This document shows positions 6,974 through 15,647 of a stretch of DNA of 15,677 nt, in pieces. Every line of letters begins with the position of its first letter. Within the stretch, counting starts at the first letter, position 1. Origin of the DNA: Campylobacteraceae bacterium (GTDB taxonomy: Bacteria > Campylobacterota > Campylobacteria > Campylobacterales > Campylobacteraceae); assembly GCA_031259875.1 (NCBI GenBank), contig JAIRKW010000067.1, positions 1 through 15,677 of the forward strand, given 5' to 3'. Under the pieces are notes generated by a model. That model ran no database searches and was not told where the DNA came from. It saw only the letters and a program-made list of their open reading frames with translations. A program made the position numbers and the translations under genes.

Positions 6974-7276
6974 ATGGCTAAAACAGAAAAAAGCATTGCT
7001 GAAAAGACGCGCATAGAGGTAAAAGAGCCGAAAAGATATGTAGTTTACCTTTTAAATGACGATTTTACGACAATGGATTTTGTAGTAAAAGTGTTAATGT
7101 TATATTTTGGGCACAATCCGCGTTCGGCATTTGATATAATGATAAAAGTACACAAAGAGGGCAAGGCGGCGTGCGGAGTGTATCCGTTCGAAATAGCCGA
7201 AACGAAAGTTGTGCAAGTGCATTCATATGCTAAAGCCAACAACTTCCCTCTTCGCGCGATTTTTGAGGAGGAATAA
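6974..7276 (+). CDS. clpS: ATP-dependent Clp protease adaptor ClpS
   Basis: ClpS is a small cytoplasmic adaptor (100 residues) that binds proteins with destabilising N-terminal residues and delivers them to ClpA-ClpP. A flexible N-terminal tail of about 20 residues precedes the core. The N-degron pocket residues are all present: N28-D29-D30 in L-L-N-D-D-F-T, M34 (the gatekeeper methionine position) and H60 in V-H-K-E-G-K-A. These correspond to N34, D35, D36, M40 and H66 of E. coli ClpS with a constant offset of six. The conserved C-G-V-Y and A-E-T-K-V segments follow. The ATG at 6974 is preceded by AAAGAG inside the end of the thioredoxin-like gene. The gap to clpA is 3 nt, so adaptor and unfoldase are made together. 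Confidence 0.96.
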   Translation: MAKTEKSIAEKTRIEVKEPKRYVVYLLNDDFTTMDFVVKVLMLYFGHNPRSAFDIMIKVHKEGKAACGVYPFEIAETKVVQVHSYAKANNFPLRAIFEEE

Positions 7277-7279
7277 ACA

Positions 7280-9466
7280 ATGTTAAGTCAAGAGTTGAGT
7301 CAAGTCTTTAATCGTGCTATATCGTTCGCGAAAATGAATCGCCACGAATTTTTTACTATAGAGCATATATTTTATGTACTTTTAGAGCACGATGATATTA
7401 AGACTCTTTTAAACTCTTTACATATAAAAGAAGAAGATATCGCAGATATAAAGCGTTCATTAGAGAGTTATTTTGCCATAAACTATAGAAAAGTGCCGTT
7501 AGATACCGACTATGAACCGTCTGAAACTTTAGCGCTTTCGCGTACGATAGAACAAATGTTTTTGCATATTAATAAGGCCGATAAAAGTGAAGCGTCGCTG
7601 TATGATATGATATATTTTTTATTTGAAGAGAAGAGTTCTTACAGTATTTATCTGCTTTGCGAAAAAGGAGTCGACAGAGATGACTTGCTGGATGCTATTG
7701 TAGAGCAAAGCGATAAAATAGTATATACTGAAAAGAGCGAAGTAGACTTTTGTATTAATTTATTAGAACAGGCAAAAAACAGACTTATAGATCCGCTTAT
7801 AGGGCGCAAAGAGGAGTTACGGCGCGTGCAACAGATACTTTGCCGCCGCAAAAAAAATAATCCTTTGCTTTTGGGAGAATCCGGCGTTGGTAAAACGGCT
7901 ATAGTGGAAGGATTGGCGCTTGCTGTGAATGAGGGCAAGACGCCAGAAATACTGAAAAATTGCCAACTTTTTACGCTTGATATCGGTTCTTTGCTTGCTG
8001 GTACAAAATATAGGGGTGATTTTGAAAAGAGGCTGAAAGATACGATAGAAAAACTTGAGCAGATACCAAACGCGATACTTTTTATAGATGAGATACACAC
8101 TATCGTAGGAGCCGGTTCTACAAGCGGAAGCAATATTGATTTGGCAAATCTTTTAAAACCCTCTTTAGCAAGCGGAAAATTAAGATGTATAGGAGCTACT
8201 ACTTATCAGGAGTATAGAAACAGCTTTAATAAAGACAGAGCGCTCTCCCGCCGTTTTGCGACTATAGATGTAAAAGAGCCGAGCATTGAAGAGAGTTATC
8301 AAATACTTCTGGGATTGAAAAGTATTTACGAAGAACATCACAATATTACAATACCTGATACAACGCTAAAAGTTGCTGTGGAGCTTGCAAAAAAATATAT
8401 TAACGATAGGTTTTTGCCTGATTCTGCTATAGATTTGATAGATGAGACGTGTGCTTCGTTTCATCTTAAGCAAGACGGCAAAAGAGTTGTTGAAACGACT
8501 GATATTGAAAATATACTCTCCTCCATGGCAAATATCCCAAATCCAAGAGCTTCAAGCGATGAGGGAGTCGTTTTAAAGACGCTTTCGTCAAAACTGAAAA
8601 GTAAGATTTTCGGACAGGACGAGGCTATAGAGGTTTTGACACACGCCATAAAACGTTCGCGTGCAGGACTTGGCAGTCCAACTTCACCGATAGGTTCGTT
8701 TTTATTTGTGGGTCCGACGGGTGTTGGAAAAACAGAAGTTGCAAAACAGTTAGCAAATGAACTTGGCGTACATTTTGAAAGATACGATATGAGCGAATAC
8801 ATGGAAAAACATGCCGTAAGCCGTCTTATAGGTTCGCCTCCTGGTTATATCGGATTTGAAGATGGCGGACAGCTTACAAACAGTATTAAAAAACATCCGT
8901 ATTGTGTACTTTTATTAGATGAGGTAGAAAAAGCGCATGGTGATTTATTAAATATTCTGCTTCAAATTTTTGACAGCGCAATGCTGACTGATAACAGCGG
9001 CAAGAAGACGGATTTTAGAAATGTTATCATTATAATGACTTCAAATCTAGGCACAAAAGAGTCTCCGCAGGTTGGTTTTACAAAGAGTGAAAATGACCAA
9101 ACTTTTAGAGCCATTAAGGAGTTTTTTGCGCCCGAATTTAGAAACCGCCTTGATGCTATTGTAGAGTTTAAGCCTTTGAAAACAGAGCAGATGATAAAAA
9201 TAGTAGAAAAGCTATTGTGCGAAATTGAAGAGCAGTTAAAAGATAAAGATATTAAAATCACAGCTTCATCCGCTGCCAAAGAGTACCTTGCGCAGAAAGG
9301 TTTCAGCGCGTATTTGGGTGCAAGAGAGATGAAAAGAGTTATCCAAGAAGAGATAAAAACGCCGCTAACCGACGAGATACTTTTCGGACAGCTTAAAAAC
9401 GGCGGAGAGATTAAAGTTGGATTTAAGAACGGAAAAATAAAATTTCGTTTTTGTAATTACGAATAA
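7280..9466 (+). CDS. clpA: ATP-dependent Clp protease ATP-binding subunit ClpA
   Basis: ClpA is the hexameric AAA+ unfoldase that unfolds substrates and threads them into ClpP. The 728-residue protein has the full family layout. An N-terminal Clp-N domain (about 1-145) docks ClpS. The first AAA+ module has Walker A G-E-S-G-V-G-K-T at 199-206 and Walker B F-I-D-E with D270-E271. The second has Walker A G-P-T-G-V-G-K-T at 478-485 and Walker B L-L-D-E with D547-E548. A V-G-F loop at 598-600 occupies the place of the ClpP-docking I-G-L loop of E. coli ClpA. There is no long middle domain, which separates it from ClpB and ClpC. The start has a very strong ribosome binding site (GAGGAGGAA) overlapping the clpS end. 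E. coli ClpA has 758 residues. clpP is not in the window. Confidence 0.96.
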   Translation: MLSQELSQVFNRAISFAKMNRHEFFTIEHIFYVLLEHDDIKTLLNSLHIKEEDIADIKRSLESYFAINYRKVPLDTDYEPSETLALSRTIEQMFLHINKADKSEASLYDMIYFLFEEKSSYSIYLLCEKGVDRDDLLDAIVEQSDKIVYTEKSEVDFCINLLEQAKNRLIDPLIGRKEELRRVQQILCRRKKNNPLLLGESGVGKTAIVEGLALAVNEGKTPEILKNCQLFTLDIGSLLAGTKYRGDFEKRLKDTIEKLEQIPNAILFIDEIHTIVGAGSTSGSNIDLANLLKPSLASGKLRCIGATTYQEYRNSFNKDRALSRRFATIDVKEPSIEESYQILLGLKSIYEEHHNITIPDTTLKVAVELAKKYINDRFLPDSAIDLIDETCASFHLKQDGKRVVETTDIENILSSMANIPNPRASSDEGVVLKTLSSKLKSKIFGQDEAIEVLTHAIKRSRAGLGSPTSPIGSFLFVGPTGVGKTEVAKQLANELGVHFERYDMSEYMEKHAVSRLIGSPPGYIGFEDGGQLTNSIKKHPYCVLLLDEVEKAHGDLLNILLQIFDSAMLTDNSGKKTDFRNVIIIMTSNLGTKESPQVGFTKSENDQTFRAIKEFFAPEFRNRLDAIVEFKPLKTEQMIKIVEKLLCEIEEQLKDKDIKITASSAAKEYLAQKGFSAYLGAREMKRVIQEEIKTPLTDEILFGQLKNGGEIKVGFKNGKIKFRFCNYE

Positions 9467-9529
9467 TAAAATATGACGCTTAAATACAATAATAGGCTTT
9501 TTTGTTTTAAGTTGTTAATATATGTTTGT

Positions 9530-9535
9530 TAAAAT
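9530..9535 (+). promoter_or_regulatory. Candidate -10 box for the efflux operon
   Basis: TAAAAT lies in the 121-bp gap between clpA and the adaptor gene, 52 nt before the chosen ATG. A second TATAAA at 9544-9549 is an alternative. A heptamer TTGTTAA occurs at 9512-9518 and again at 9526-9532, next to this box, and could be an operator. No clear terminator for clpA is seen, so read-through from the clp operon is possible. Confidence 0.3.
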
Positions 9536-9587
9536 ACACCACTTATAAAATGTGATTTCAAATTTACTATGTTGGGAGTTTAAAGAT

Positions 9588-10745
9588 ATGAATTTCAATA
9601 ATTTATCATTATTAAAATTTAGTGCTATGGTGCTTATTTGCGTATTTTTTGCAACAGGCTGCGATAAGGGTGAACAAGGTGCAGCGGGTGCGCCTCAAAT
9701 GCCGCCGCTTCCTGTTAATACTTTTACAGCGCATAAACGTGATATTCCGATAAATCTTGAGTATCCTGCGAGAATCAAAAGCGTTCAGCAGGTTCAAGTT
9801 GTAGCAAGAGTTCCGGGTACTTTAGAGAAAAAGTTTTTTAAAGAGGGTTCATTTGTAAACGAGGGTACACTTTTGTATCAGATAGACCCTGCTAAGTATC
9901 AAGCCGCTTATGATATTGCCAAAGCACAGGTTTTGGTTGCTGAAGCTGCTTATAAACAAGCTGAACGCAATTGGGAGAGAAGTGAAAAACTTTACGAAAA
10001 AAATGCTGTAAGCCAAAAAGAATACGATCAGGCTTTAAGCGGATATGAAACGGCAAAAGCACAGGTAGAAGCAGCAAATGCAGCCTTAAGCAATGCGAAA
10101 GTAGACCTTGAATATACAAAGATAAGAGCTACTGCAAGCGGCAGTATCGGACAAAATTTACAGGATTTGGGAAGTTATGTAGGCACATCAGCAGCAAACT
10201 CCGTACTTACGACTATCACGCAAACTAATCCTGTGTATGCGGAATTTTCGCTGCCTGATATTGAACTTTTGAAGAAAAGATATACTCTTGCGCGCGGAGA
10301 TTGGAAGAGTATTACAAATGCTAAGCTTCCAGTGAAGATTTTCACGCCGGCAGGCGAATCATATGAGAAACTCGGTACTTTTGATTTTTTGGATAATCTA
10401 GTTGATCCTCAAACAGCTACCATAAAAGCAAGAGCTACATTTAACAATAAAGACGGCGTTTTAATACCAGGACTTTTTGTGAGGGTATCTATAGAAGGAC
10501 TTATGCAAAAGGATGTATTTGCAATACCACAAAGAGCCATTTTGCAAGATCCGATGGGAACTTACGTCTTTATAGCTAAAAACAGTAAAGCTTCAAAAGT
10601 TTATGTAGACGTTGAGAATACAATAGCAAATAGTGAGATTATTATTAAAAGCGGTTTAAATAATAGCGATGAGGTAATTCTTGATAATCTTACGAAATTA
10701 AAAGATGGTGCGGTTATAACACTTATTCCAAAGAAGGCTGAATAA
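9588..10745 (+). CDS. RND efflux periplasmic adaptor subunit (CmeA/AcrA-like lipoprotein)
   Basis: This membrane fusion protein of 385 residues bridges the inner-membrane pump and the outer-membrane channel. It has a lipoprotein signal ending in F-A-T-G-C, with the lipidated cysteine at residue 25. A barrel-sandwich (lipoyl) half follows, with V-A-R-V-P-G-T-L-E-K and K-E-G-S-F-V-N-E-G-T-L-L-Y-Q-I-D-P-A-K-Y. An alanine-rich alpha-hairpin spans about 110-175, including K-N-A-V-S-Q-K-E-Y-D-Q-A, then the second lipoyl half (L-E-Y-T-K-I-R-A) and the beta-barrel and membrane-proximal domains. The similarity to Campylobacter CmeA is clear, for example E-Y-P-A-R and I-D-P-A-K-Y. The frame is open to a GTG at 9552. 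I chose the ATG at 9588 because it has a GGGAG upstream and gives the proper lipoprotein signal. Its stop overlaps the pump start by one base (TAATG). Confidence 0.93.
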   Translation: MNFNNLSLLKFSAMVLICVFFATGCDKGEQGAAGAPQMPPLPVNTFTAHKRDIPINLEYPARIKSVQQVQVVARVPGTLEKKFFKEGSFVNEGTLLYQIDPAKYQAAYDIAKAQVLVAEAAYKQAERNWERSEKLYEKNAVSQKEYDQALSGYETAKAQVEAANAALSNAKVDLEYTKIRATASGSIGQNLQDLGSYVGTSAANSVLTTITQTNPVYAEFSLPDIELLKKRYTLARGDWKSITNAKLPVKIFTPAGESYEKLGTFDFLDNLVDPQTATIKARATFNNKDGVLIPGLFVRVSIEGLMQKDVFAIPQRAILQDPMGTYVFIAKNSKASKVYVDVENTIANSEIIIKSGLNNSDEVILDNLTKLKDGAVITLIPKKAE

Positions 10746-13700
10746 TGTTTTCAAAGTTTTTTATATATAGACCGATTTTCGCGACAGTAATCTCTATTGT
10801 AGTGCTTATTGCCGGTATCGTGTCTATCAACTCTTTGGGAGTGGAAGAGTATCCGCAGGTTACTCCGCCGCAGGTTATGGTGATTACAAGTTATACGGGT
10901 GCGAGTGCGGAAACTATTGCCAATACCGTAGCTTCGCCTTTGGAACAGCAGATAAATGGCGTAGATGATATGATGTATATTACATCTACTTCATCTTCAA
11001 GCGGTACGATGATGATGAATGTCTTTTTTAAAATCGGTACAGACCCGGACCAAGCCACTATCAATGTAAATAACCGCGTTCAGCAGGTATTGCGTCTGCT
11101 TCCGGCAGAGGTACAGGCAAACGGTGTTACTGTTGTAAAACGCTCTTCTACGATATTAAAATTAGTTGCTTTATATTCGGATAACAATACTCATGATGTT
11201 GGATATATGGCAAATTATGCCCTTATAAATATCATAGACCATTTAAAGCGTGTTCCAGGAGTTGGTGATGCCGCACTATTCAGCAGGCAGAACTACTCTA
11301 TTCGTATCTGGGTAAAACCTGATATGCTTTCAAAATACAATCTTTCTCCGACAGATGTTTTGGCTGCCATCAAAGAACAGAACAGTCAGTTTGCTCCAGG
11401 TAAATTTAACCAATCGCCAAATAAAGGCAATGAAGCTTTTACTTACTCTATTACGACGGATGGACGGTTTACAAATGTGGAAGAGTTTAAAAATATTATA
11501 CTGTTTACAAATTCTGACGGCTCTACTCTAAGGCTTAAAGATGTAGCAGATGTCGAGCTTGGTATAGAGTCATACGATGCACAAGGTAAGTTAGCAGGCA
11601 AAGAAGCTGTAGCTATAGGCGTGTTTTTGCAATCGGGCGCAAATGCTCTTGAGACTGCCGGAGCGGTAGATAAAGCGCTTGAGGAGCTGTATAAAGAGTT
11701 TCCGGAAGGCTTGCAATATAATATTCCGTATGATACAACGGATTTTATCAAAATCTCTGTAGACGAAGTTGTAAAAACGTTTATTGAAGCGATTATACTC
11801 GTTATGTTTATCATATATATGTTTTTGGGTAATATCAGAGCCACTATTATTCCTATGCTTGCAGTTCCGGTGTCTATTATTGGTACATTTGCAGGCATGT
11901 ACGCATTTGGATTTTCTATCAATCTTTTAACACTGTTTGGCTTAGTGCTAGCCATTGGTATTGTCGTAGATGACGCGATTATCGTTATAGAAAATATAGA
12001 GAGGATTATACGCACCCGTCCTGAAATATCTGTTAAAGATGCTGCCGTACGAGCTATGCAGGAAGTAACCGGACCTGTTGTAGCTATAGTTTTGATACTT
12101 TGTGCTGTATTTATTCCTGTCTCATTTATGGGTGGATTTACAGGTGAGATATACAAGCAGTTTGCTATCACGATAGTTATATCCGTTGTTATTTCCGGCA
12201 TTGTCGCACTTACGCTCACACCCGCTTTATGCGCTGTATTTTTGACAAAACATGAACCGGAACCGTTTTGGTTAGTCAAAAAATTCAATGACTTTTTTGA
12301 CTGGTCGACAAGTGTTTTTGCAAGCGGCGTAAAACTCATATTAAGATACGGCATTATAGCGGTTTTATGTTTTGCTGTTTTGATGTGGTTTACTGTTAAA
12401 TTATTCGAAAAAGTGCCAAGCGAACTTGTTCCTGCCGAAGATAAAGGTATGCTGCTTGCAATTATACAATTGCCTCCGGCATCGTCATTAGACAGAACGC
12501 TTGAAGTGGCAGATAAATTTAATGCCATGGTAAGTTCAATTGATGATGTAAAACAAGTAACGGTCATTTCAGGATATGATATGATAGCTGGAGGATTAAA
12601 AACAAGTTCTGCGGCATCATTTATTGTATTAAAAGACTGGAAAGAGCGTAAAGAGGCAAATCAAAGCTCTTTTGCGTTAGCTAACAAACTAAACGGTATG
12701 TTTTTTATGGGTATGCCGGAAGCTACCGTCTTCACACTAAATCCGCCCCCAATAATGGGACTTAGCATATCAGGCGGATTTGAGATGTATATACAAGATA
12801 AAACCGGCGGCAGTTTGAATGACTTAAAAACGCTTGCCGACCAAATTGTTGAAGAGGCGACGAAGACTGGTAAATTGATAAATGTCAGAACCACATTTGA
12901 CAATACTTATCCGCAGTTTAAGGTTGAAATAGACAAAGAAAAAGCCAAAGCTTACAATGTTGCTATAAACGACGCGTTTGCAGCTTTGCAGACAACGTTC
13001 GGTGCGTTTTATGTAAATGACTTTGACCTTTATGGCAGGTCTTACCGTGTTAATATGCAGGCAGAACAACAGTACAGACAAAAACCTGAAGATGCTAATA
13101 ATATTTTTGTACGCTCAAAAAACGGCAATCTTATACCGCTAAGTTCGCTTTTAACGTTTGAGAAGATTGTAGGACCTGATACGGTGGATAGATACAATGT
13201 GTTTCCGGCTGCCAAAATTACAGGTGAACCTGCTCTTGGATACACTTCGGGTGACTCTCTTGAGACAATAGAAAAAGTAGCAAGGAGTATATTGCCTGAA
13301 GGTTATGATATTGGTTGGATAGGCTCGTCTTATCAAGAAAAAGAGATGGAAGGAACGGGAGCAAGAGCTTTTATATTCGGCATCATATTTATTTTTCTGA
13401 TTCTTGCCGCTCAGTATGAGAGATGGTTAATGCCGTTTGCTGTTGTAACTGCTGTGCCGTTTGCTGTGTTTGGTTCTATACTTGCGGTATGGCTAAGAGG
13501 TATAAGCAACGATATCTATTTTCAAATAGGACTTTTAGTGCTTATAGGGCTCGCGGCAAAAAATGCTATACTTATAGTAGAATTTGCTATGCTTGCGCAG
13601 GAGCGCGGTAAGAGCGTGTTTGACGCTACTATAGAGGCGGCAAAACTTCGTTTTAGACCGATAGTGATGACTTCGCTGGCATTTACTTTGGGAGTTATAC

Positions 13701-13891
13701 CGCTTGTAGTAAGTTCCGGTGCTGGAGCTGCTAGTCGTCACGCGATAGGCACAGGCGTTATAGGCGGCATGATAGCCTCTACGACGATAGCGATATTTTT
13801 TGTGCCGTTGTTTTATAATTGGCTTGCTAAATTAAATGTGAAATTTCTCTCGGCAAAAGAGAAATTTGATAAAATAGATAAAAGAGGGTGA
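10745..13891 (+). CDS. RND efflux pump, HAE-1 family (CmeB/AcrB-like)
   Basis: This proton-driven inner-membrane pump of 1048 residues is the usual length for the hydrophobe/amphiphile efflux family. The N-terminus M-F-S-K-F-F-I-Y-R-P-I-F-A leads into the first helix. G-V-E-E-Y-P-Q-V-T-P-P and A-S-P-L-E-Q-Q-I-N-G-V are porter-domain signatures. The proton-relay residues are intact: D409 and D410 in G-I-V-V-D-D-A-I (E. coli D407, D408) and K939 in G-L-A-A-K-N-A-I (E. coli K940). Two repeats of a large periplasmic loop plus helices can be followed. The trimer should expel drugs, bile salts or detergents from the periplasm and membrane through the adaptor and channel made from the flanking genes. 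Substrates cannot be deduced. The gene is translationally coupled to the adaptor gene (one-base overlap). Confidence 0.96.
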   Translation: MFSKFFIYRPIFATVISIVVLIAGIVSINSLGVEEYPQVTPPQVMVITSYTGASAETIANTVASPLEQQINGVDDMMYITSTSSSSGTMMMNVFFKIGTDPDQATINVNNRVQQVLRLLPAEVQANGVTVVKRSSTILKLVALYSDNNTHDVGYMANYALINIIDHLKRVPGVGDAALFSRQNYSIRIWVKPDMLSKYNLSPTDVLAAIKEQNSQFAPGKFNQSPNKGNEAFTYSITTDGRFTNVEEFKNIILFTNSDGSTLRLKDVADVELGIESYDAQGKLAGKEAVAIGVFLQSGANALETAGAVDKALEELYKEFPEGLQYNIPYDTTDFIKISVDEVVKTFIEAIILVMFIIYMFLGNIRATIIPMLAVPVSIIGTFAGMYAFGFSINLLTLFGLVLAIGIVVDDAIIVIENIERIIRTRPEISVKDAAVRAMQEVTGPVVAIVLILCAVFIPVSFMGGFTGEIYKQFAITIVISVVISGIVALTLTPALCAVFLTKHEPEPFWLVKKFNDFFDWSTSVFASGVKLILRYGIIAVLCFAVLMWFTVKLFEKVPSELVPAEDKGMLLAIIQLPPASSLDRTLEVADKFNAMVSSIDDVKQVTVISGYDMIAGGLKTSSAASFIVLKDWKERKEANQSSFALANKLNGMFFMGMPEATVFTLNPPPIMGLSISGGFEMYIQDKTGGSLNDLKTLADQIVEEATKTGKLINVRTTFDNTYPQFKVEIDKEKAKAYNVAINDAFAALQTTFGAFYVNDFDLYGRSYRVNMQAEQQYRQKPEDANNIFVRSKNGNLIPLSSLLTFEKIVGPDTVDRYNVFPAAKITGEPALGYTSGDSLETIEKVARSILPEGYDIGWIGSSYQEKEMEGTGARAFIFGIIFIFLILAAQYERWLMPFAVVTAVPFAVFGSILAVWLRGISNDIYFQIGLLVLIGLAAKNAILIVEFAMLAQERGKSVFDATIEAAKLRFRPIVMTSLAFTLGVIPLVVSSGAGAASRHAIGTGVIGGMIASTTIAIFFVPLFYNWLAKLNVKFLSAKEKFDKIDKRG

Positions 13892-13896
13892 ACATA

Positions 13897-15303
13897 ATGG
13901 GTAACAAATTTCTCTGCTTTGCGCTTTTGGCGTTTGTACTTGGCGGCTGCTCGCTTACTCCTAAGCTTGATGATGTAAAGAGTGTAAAAAGCGCGGATAT
14001 ACAAGCGCTTGGATTTAATGTAACCGAAAAAAACTCGACTATCAATCGGGAGTGGTGGAAAGAGTATAACGACGAAGTGTTGAACTCTCTTGTAGACGAA
14101 GCTTTAAAAAATAACAAAGATATTGAAATTGCGCTTTTGAATATCTCTTTATCAAGGGCGTCATTGGCTGTGAAAGAGGCTGATTTATATCCGTCTTTGT
14201 TGGGACAAGGCGGTGCTGTAAGGACTCAAACAAGCAAAGAAGCTTATACTTCGGGCGGTAGGAGTTCACTGTTTAATGATTTTTCTTTGAGTGCAATTTT
14301 AAATTATGAGGTAGATTTGTGGGGCAGAGTCAGCTCATCAAACGAAGCTGCAAGAGCTGCACTTTTAAGCTCAGAAGCGAGTGCGGATGCTGTTAAACTC
14401 TCCTTGGCAAGCAGTGTTGTAGATAGCTATTTTGCGCTTGTATCATTGAAAGAGCAGCTTGCTATTACGGAAGATACAATTGCAACGCGTGAAAAAACGC
14501 TGGAGTTAACAAAAATACGTTTTGAAGAGGGTGCTGATAGAGAGAGTACGATGGTGCAGCAACAGTCGTTGCTTACATCAGCAAAAATTACAAAAAATAA
14601 TATAGAGCAGCAAATTGCTGTTGCAAGCAGTGCTCTTGGAATTCTTTTGGGACGTGATGTGAAAGATTTGCTTGCCGATAAGAGTATTGAGCTTGCCGTT
14701 TTACCGAATGATATAGTTGTACCAAGCGATATCCCTTCAAGTATACTTGCAAACCGTCCAGATGTTGAAGCAAGTTTTCAACAGCTTGTCTCTTCAAATG
14801 AATTAATTGGAGCGGCACGTGCGGCATATTTTCCAAGTCTTAGCTTATCGGGTTTACTTGGATTTAATAGTGCAGATGTTGGTGATTTACTCACAAGCAA
14901 TGCCGGAACTTGGAATATAGGTGCTAAATTAGCTGCACCATTAATTGATTTTGGCAGAACAAGTGCAAATGTTGATATTGTCAAAATACAAAAGGATATA
15001 AATGCTGTCAATTATGAAAAAACGGTATTAAATGCGTTCAGAGAAGTTTATAATGCCCTCTCTTCCCGCACACTTTTGGAGTTGAATCATAAAAATGCGC
15101 TTGATTATGAGGCAGCTATTGCCAGAACGCTGGAATTGGTACAGTATGAGTATGAAGCCGGAAATATAAACTTTTTGTCTGTACTTGATGCAGAGCGTTC
15201 ACTTTTGGGTGCAAAACTTGCAAGAGTGCAAACGCACCAGTCTCTTTTAAGCAGCGGTGTATCGCTCTTCAAAGCGCTTGGCGGCGGATGGCAAAAAGAG
15301 TGA
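13897..15303 (+). CDS. Efflux outer-membrane channel lipoprotein (CmeC/OprM-like, NodT family)
   Basis: This is a TolC-like channel of 468 residues that opens the tripartite pump to the outside. The signal peptide ends in V-L-G-G-C, lipidated at residue 18, typical of the NodT/OprM branch. The mature part has the duplicated layout of the outer membrane efflux family. Visible signatures are R-E-W-W-K-E-Y-N-D-E-V-L-N near the start, N-Y-E-V-D-L-W-G-R-V (a strand and helix pair), R-P-D-V at 287-290, A-A-R-A-A-Y-F-P-S-L-S-L-S-G-L-L-G-F and P-L-I-D-F-G-R-T. Long alpha-helical stretches lie between. A GTG at 13888 in the same frame would overlap the pump gene, but it has no spaced ribosome binding site. 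The ATG at 13897 has AGAGGGTG about 6 nt upstream, so I use it. The pump stop is 5 nt before this start. Confidence 0.94.
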   Translation: MGNKFLCFALLAFVLGGCSLTPKLDDVKSVKSADIQALGFNVTEKNSTINREWWKEYNDEVLNSLVDEALKNNKDIEIALLNISLSRASLAVKEADLYPSLLGQGGAVRTQTSKEAYTSGGRSSLFNDFSLSAILNYEVDLWGRVSSSNEAARAALLSSEASADAVKLSLASSVVDSYFALVSLKEQLAITEDTIATREKTLELTKIRFEEGADRESTMVQQQSLLTSAKITKNNIEQQIAVASSALGILLGRDVKDLLADKSIELAVLPNDIVVPSDIPSSILANRPDVEASFQQLVSSNELIGAARAAYFPSLSLSGLLGFNSADVGDLLTSNAGTWNIGAKLAAPLIDFGRTSANVDIVKIQKDINAVNYEKTVLNAFREVYNALSSRTLLELNHKNALDYEAAIARTLELVQYEYEAGNINFLSVLDAERSLLGAKLARVQTHQSLLSSGVSLFKALGGGWQKE

Positions 15304-15309
15304 TTTGAA

Positions 15310-15344
15310 AAAGTCTTTATGGGATGAGTCCCCATAAAGACTTT
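15310..15344 (+). terminator. Candidate intrinsic terminator hairpin after the efflux operon
   Basis: A perfect 14-bp inverted repeat (arms AAAGTCTTTATGGG at 15310-15323 and its complement at 15331-15344) surrounds a 7-nt loop. It begins 7 nt after the stop of the channel gene. It is followed by CATTG and not by a T-run, so it is not a textbook intrinsic terminator on the plus strand. On the minus strand the arm ends in a run of five T residues, so it may also stop leftward transcription. Confidence 0.6.
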
Positions 15345-15647
15345 CATTGAGTTGATAAACTTTCTTATCGGTCAGATAGTTTCAGTTGAATAATATATAA
15401 ATATAGTAAGGATTGCTGAAAATAGTTTCTACAAAAAAATATCCTGAAATTTTAGAGTTAGATGGCAAATAAATTTTTGTATAATTTTCCAACCAATTTT
15501 TAATATATTTTTATATCAATGTCGCCAAAATAACACTTTCCTGCATTTTTTGTTCTTTTGCTTATTGTTGTTATTATTGATTGGAAAAAGTCTTAAAAAC
15601 AGCTAATTTAAGAGATTTACTCTTTTTGAGATGCCCTTGTTTTTTTA
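15345..15647 (+). other. Gene-free AT-rich region, possible CRISPR leader
   Basis: About 300 bp without a credible gene on either strand; frames are 13 codons or shorter and lack ribosome binding sites. The stretch is rich in A and T runs. A perfect TATAAT at 15480-15485 could drive rightward transcription toward the repeat-like sequence at the right edge. A near-complementary pair, CCAACCAAT at 15489-15497 and ATTGATTGG at 15575-15583, could form a long-range stem. If the edge sequence is a CRISPR repeat, this is where its leader should lie; that depends entirely on the repeat being real. Confidence 0.35.
15480..15485 (+). promoter_or_regulatory. Candidate -10 box upstream of the right-edge repeat
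   Basis: A perfect TATAAT preceded by TTTTTG, with a weak -35-like TTAGAT at 15458-15463 (16-nt spacer). No gene follows within the window, so the transcript would be either a non-coding leader RNA or the precursor of an array beyond the edge. Confidence 0.35.

Noticed and set aside
7648..8133. A 161-codon open frame on the minus strand
   Set aside because: It is antisense to the first AAA+ module of clpA, which is unambiguous. The product is serine-rich and resembles no family.
11443..12567. A 374-codon open frame on the minus strand
   Set aside because: It lies wholly antisense to the RND pump gene, whose protein has intact family motifs across this part. The antisense product is serine-, threonine- and isoleucine-rich low-complexity sequence with no recognisable domain.
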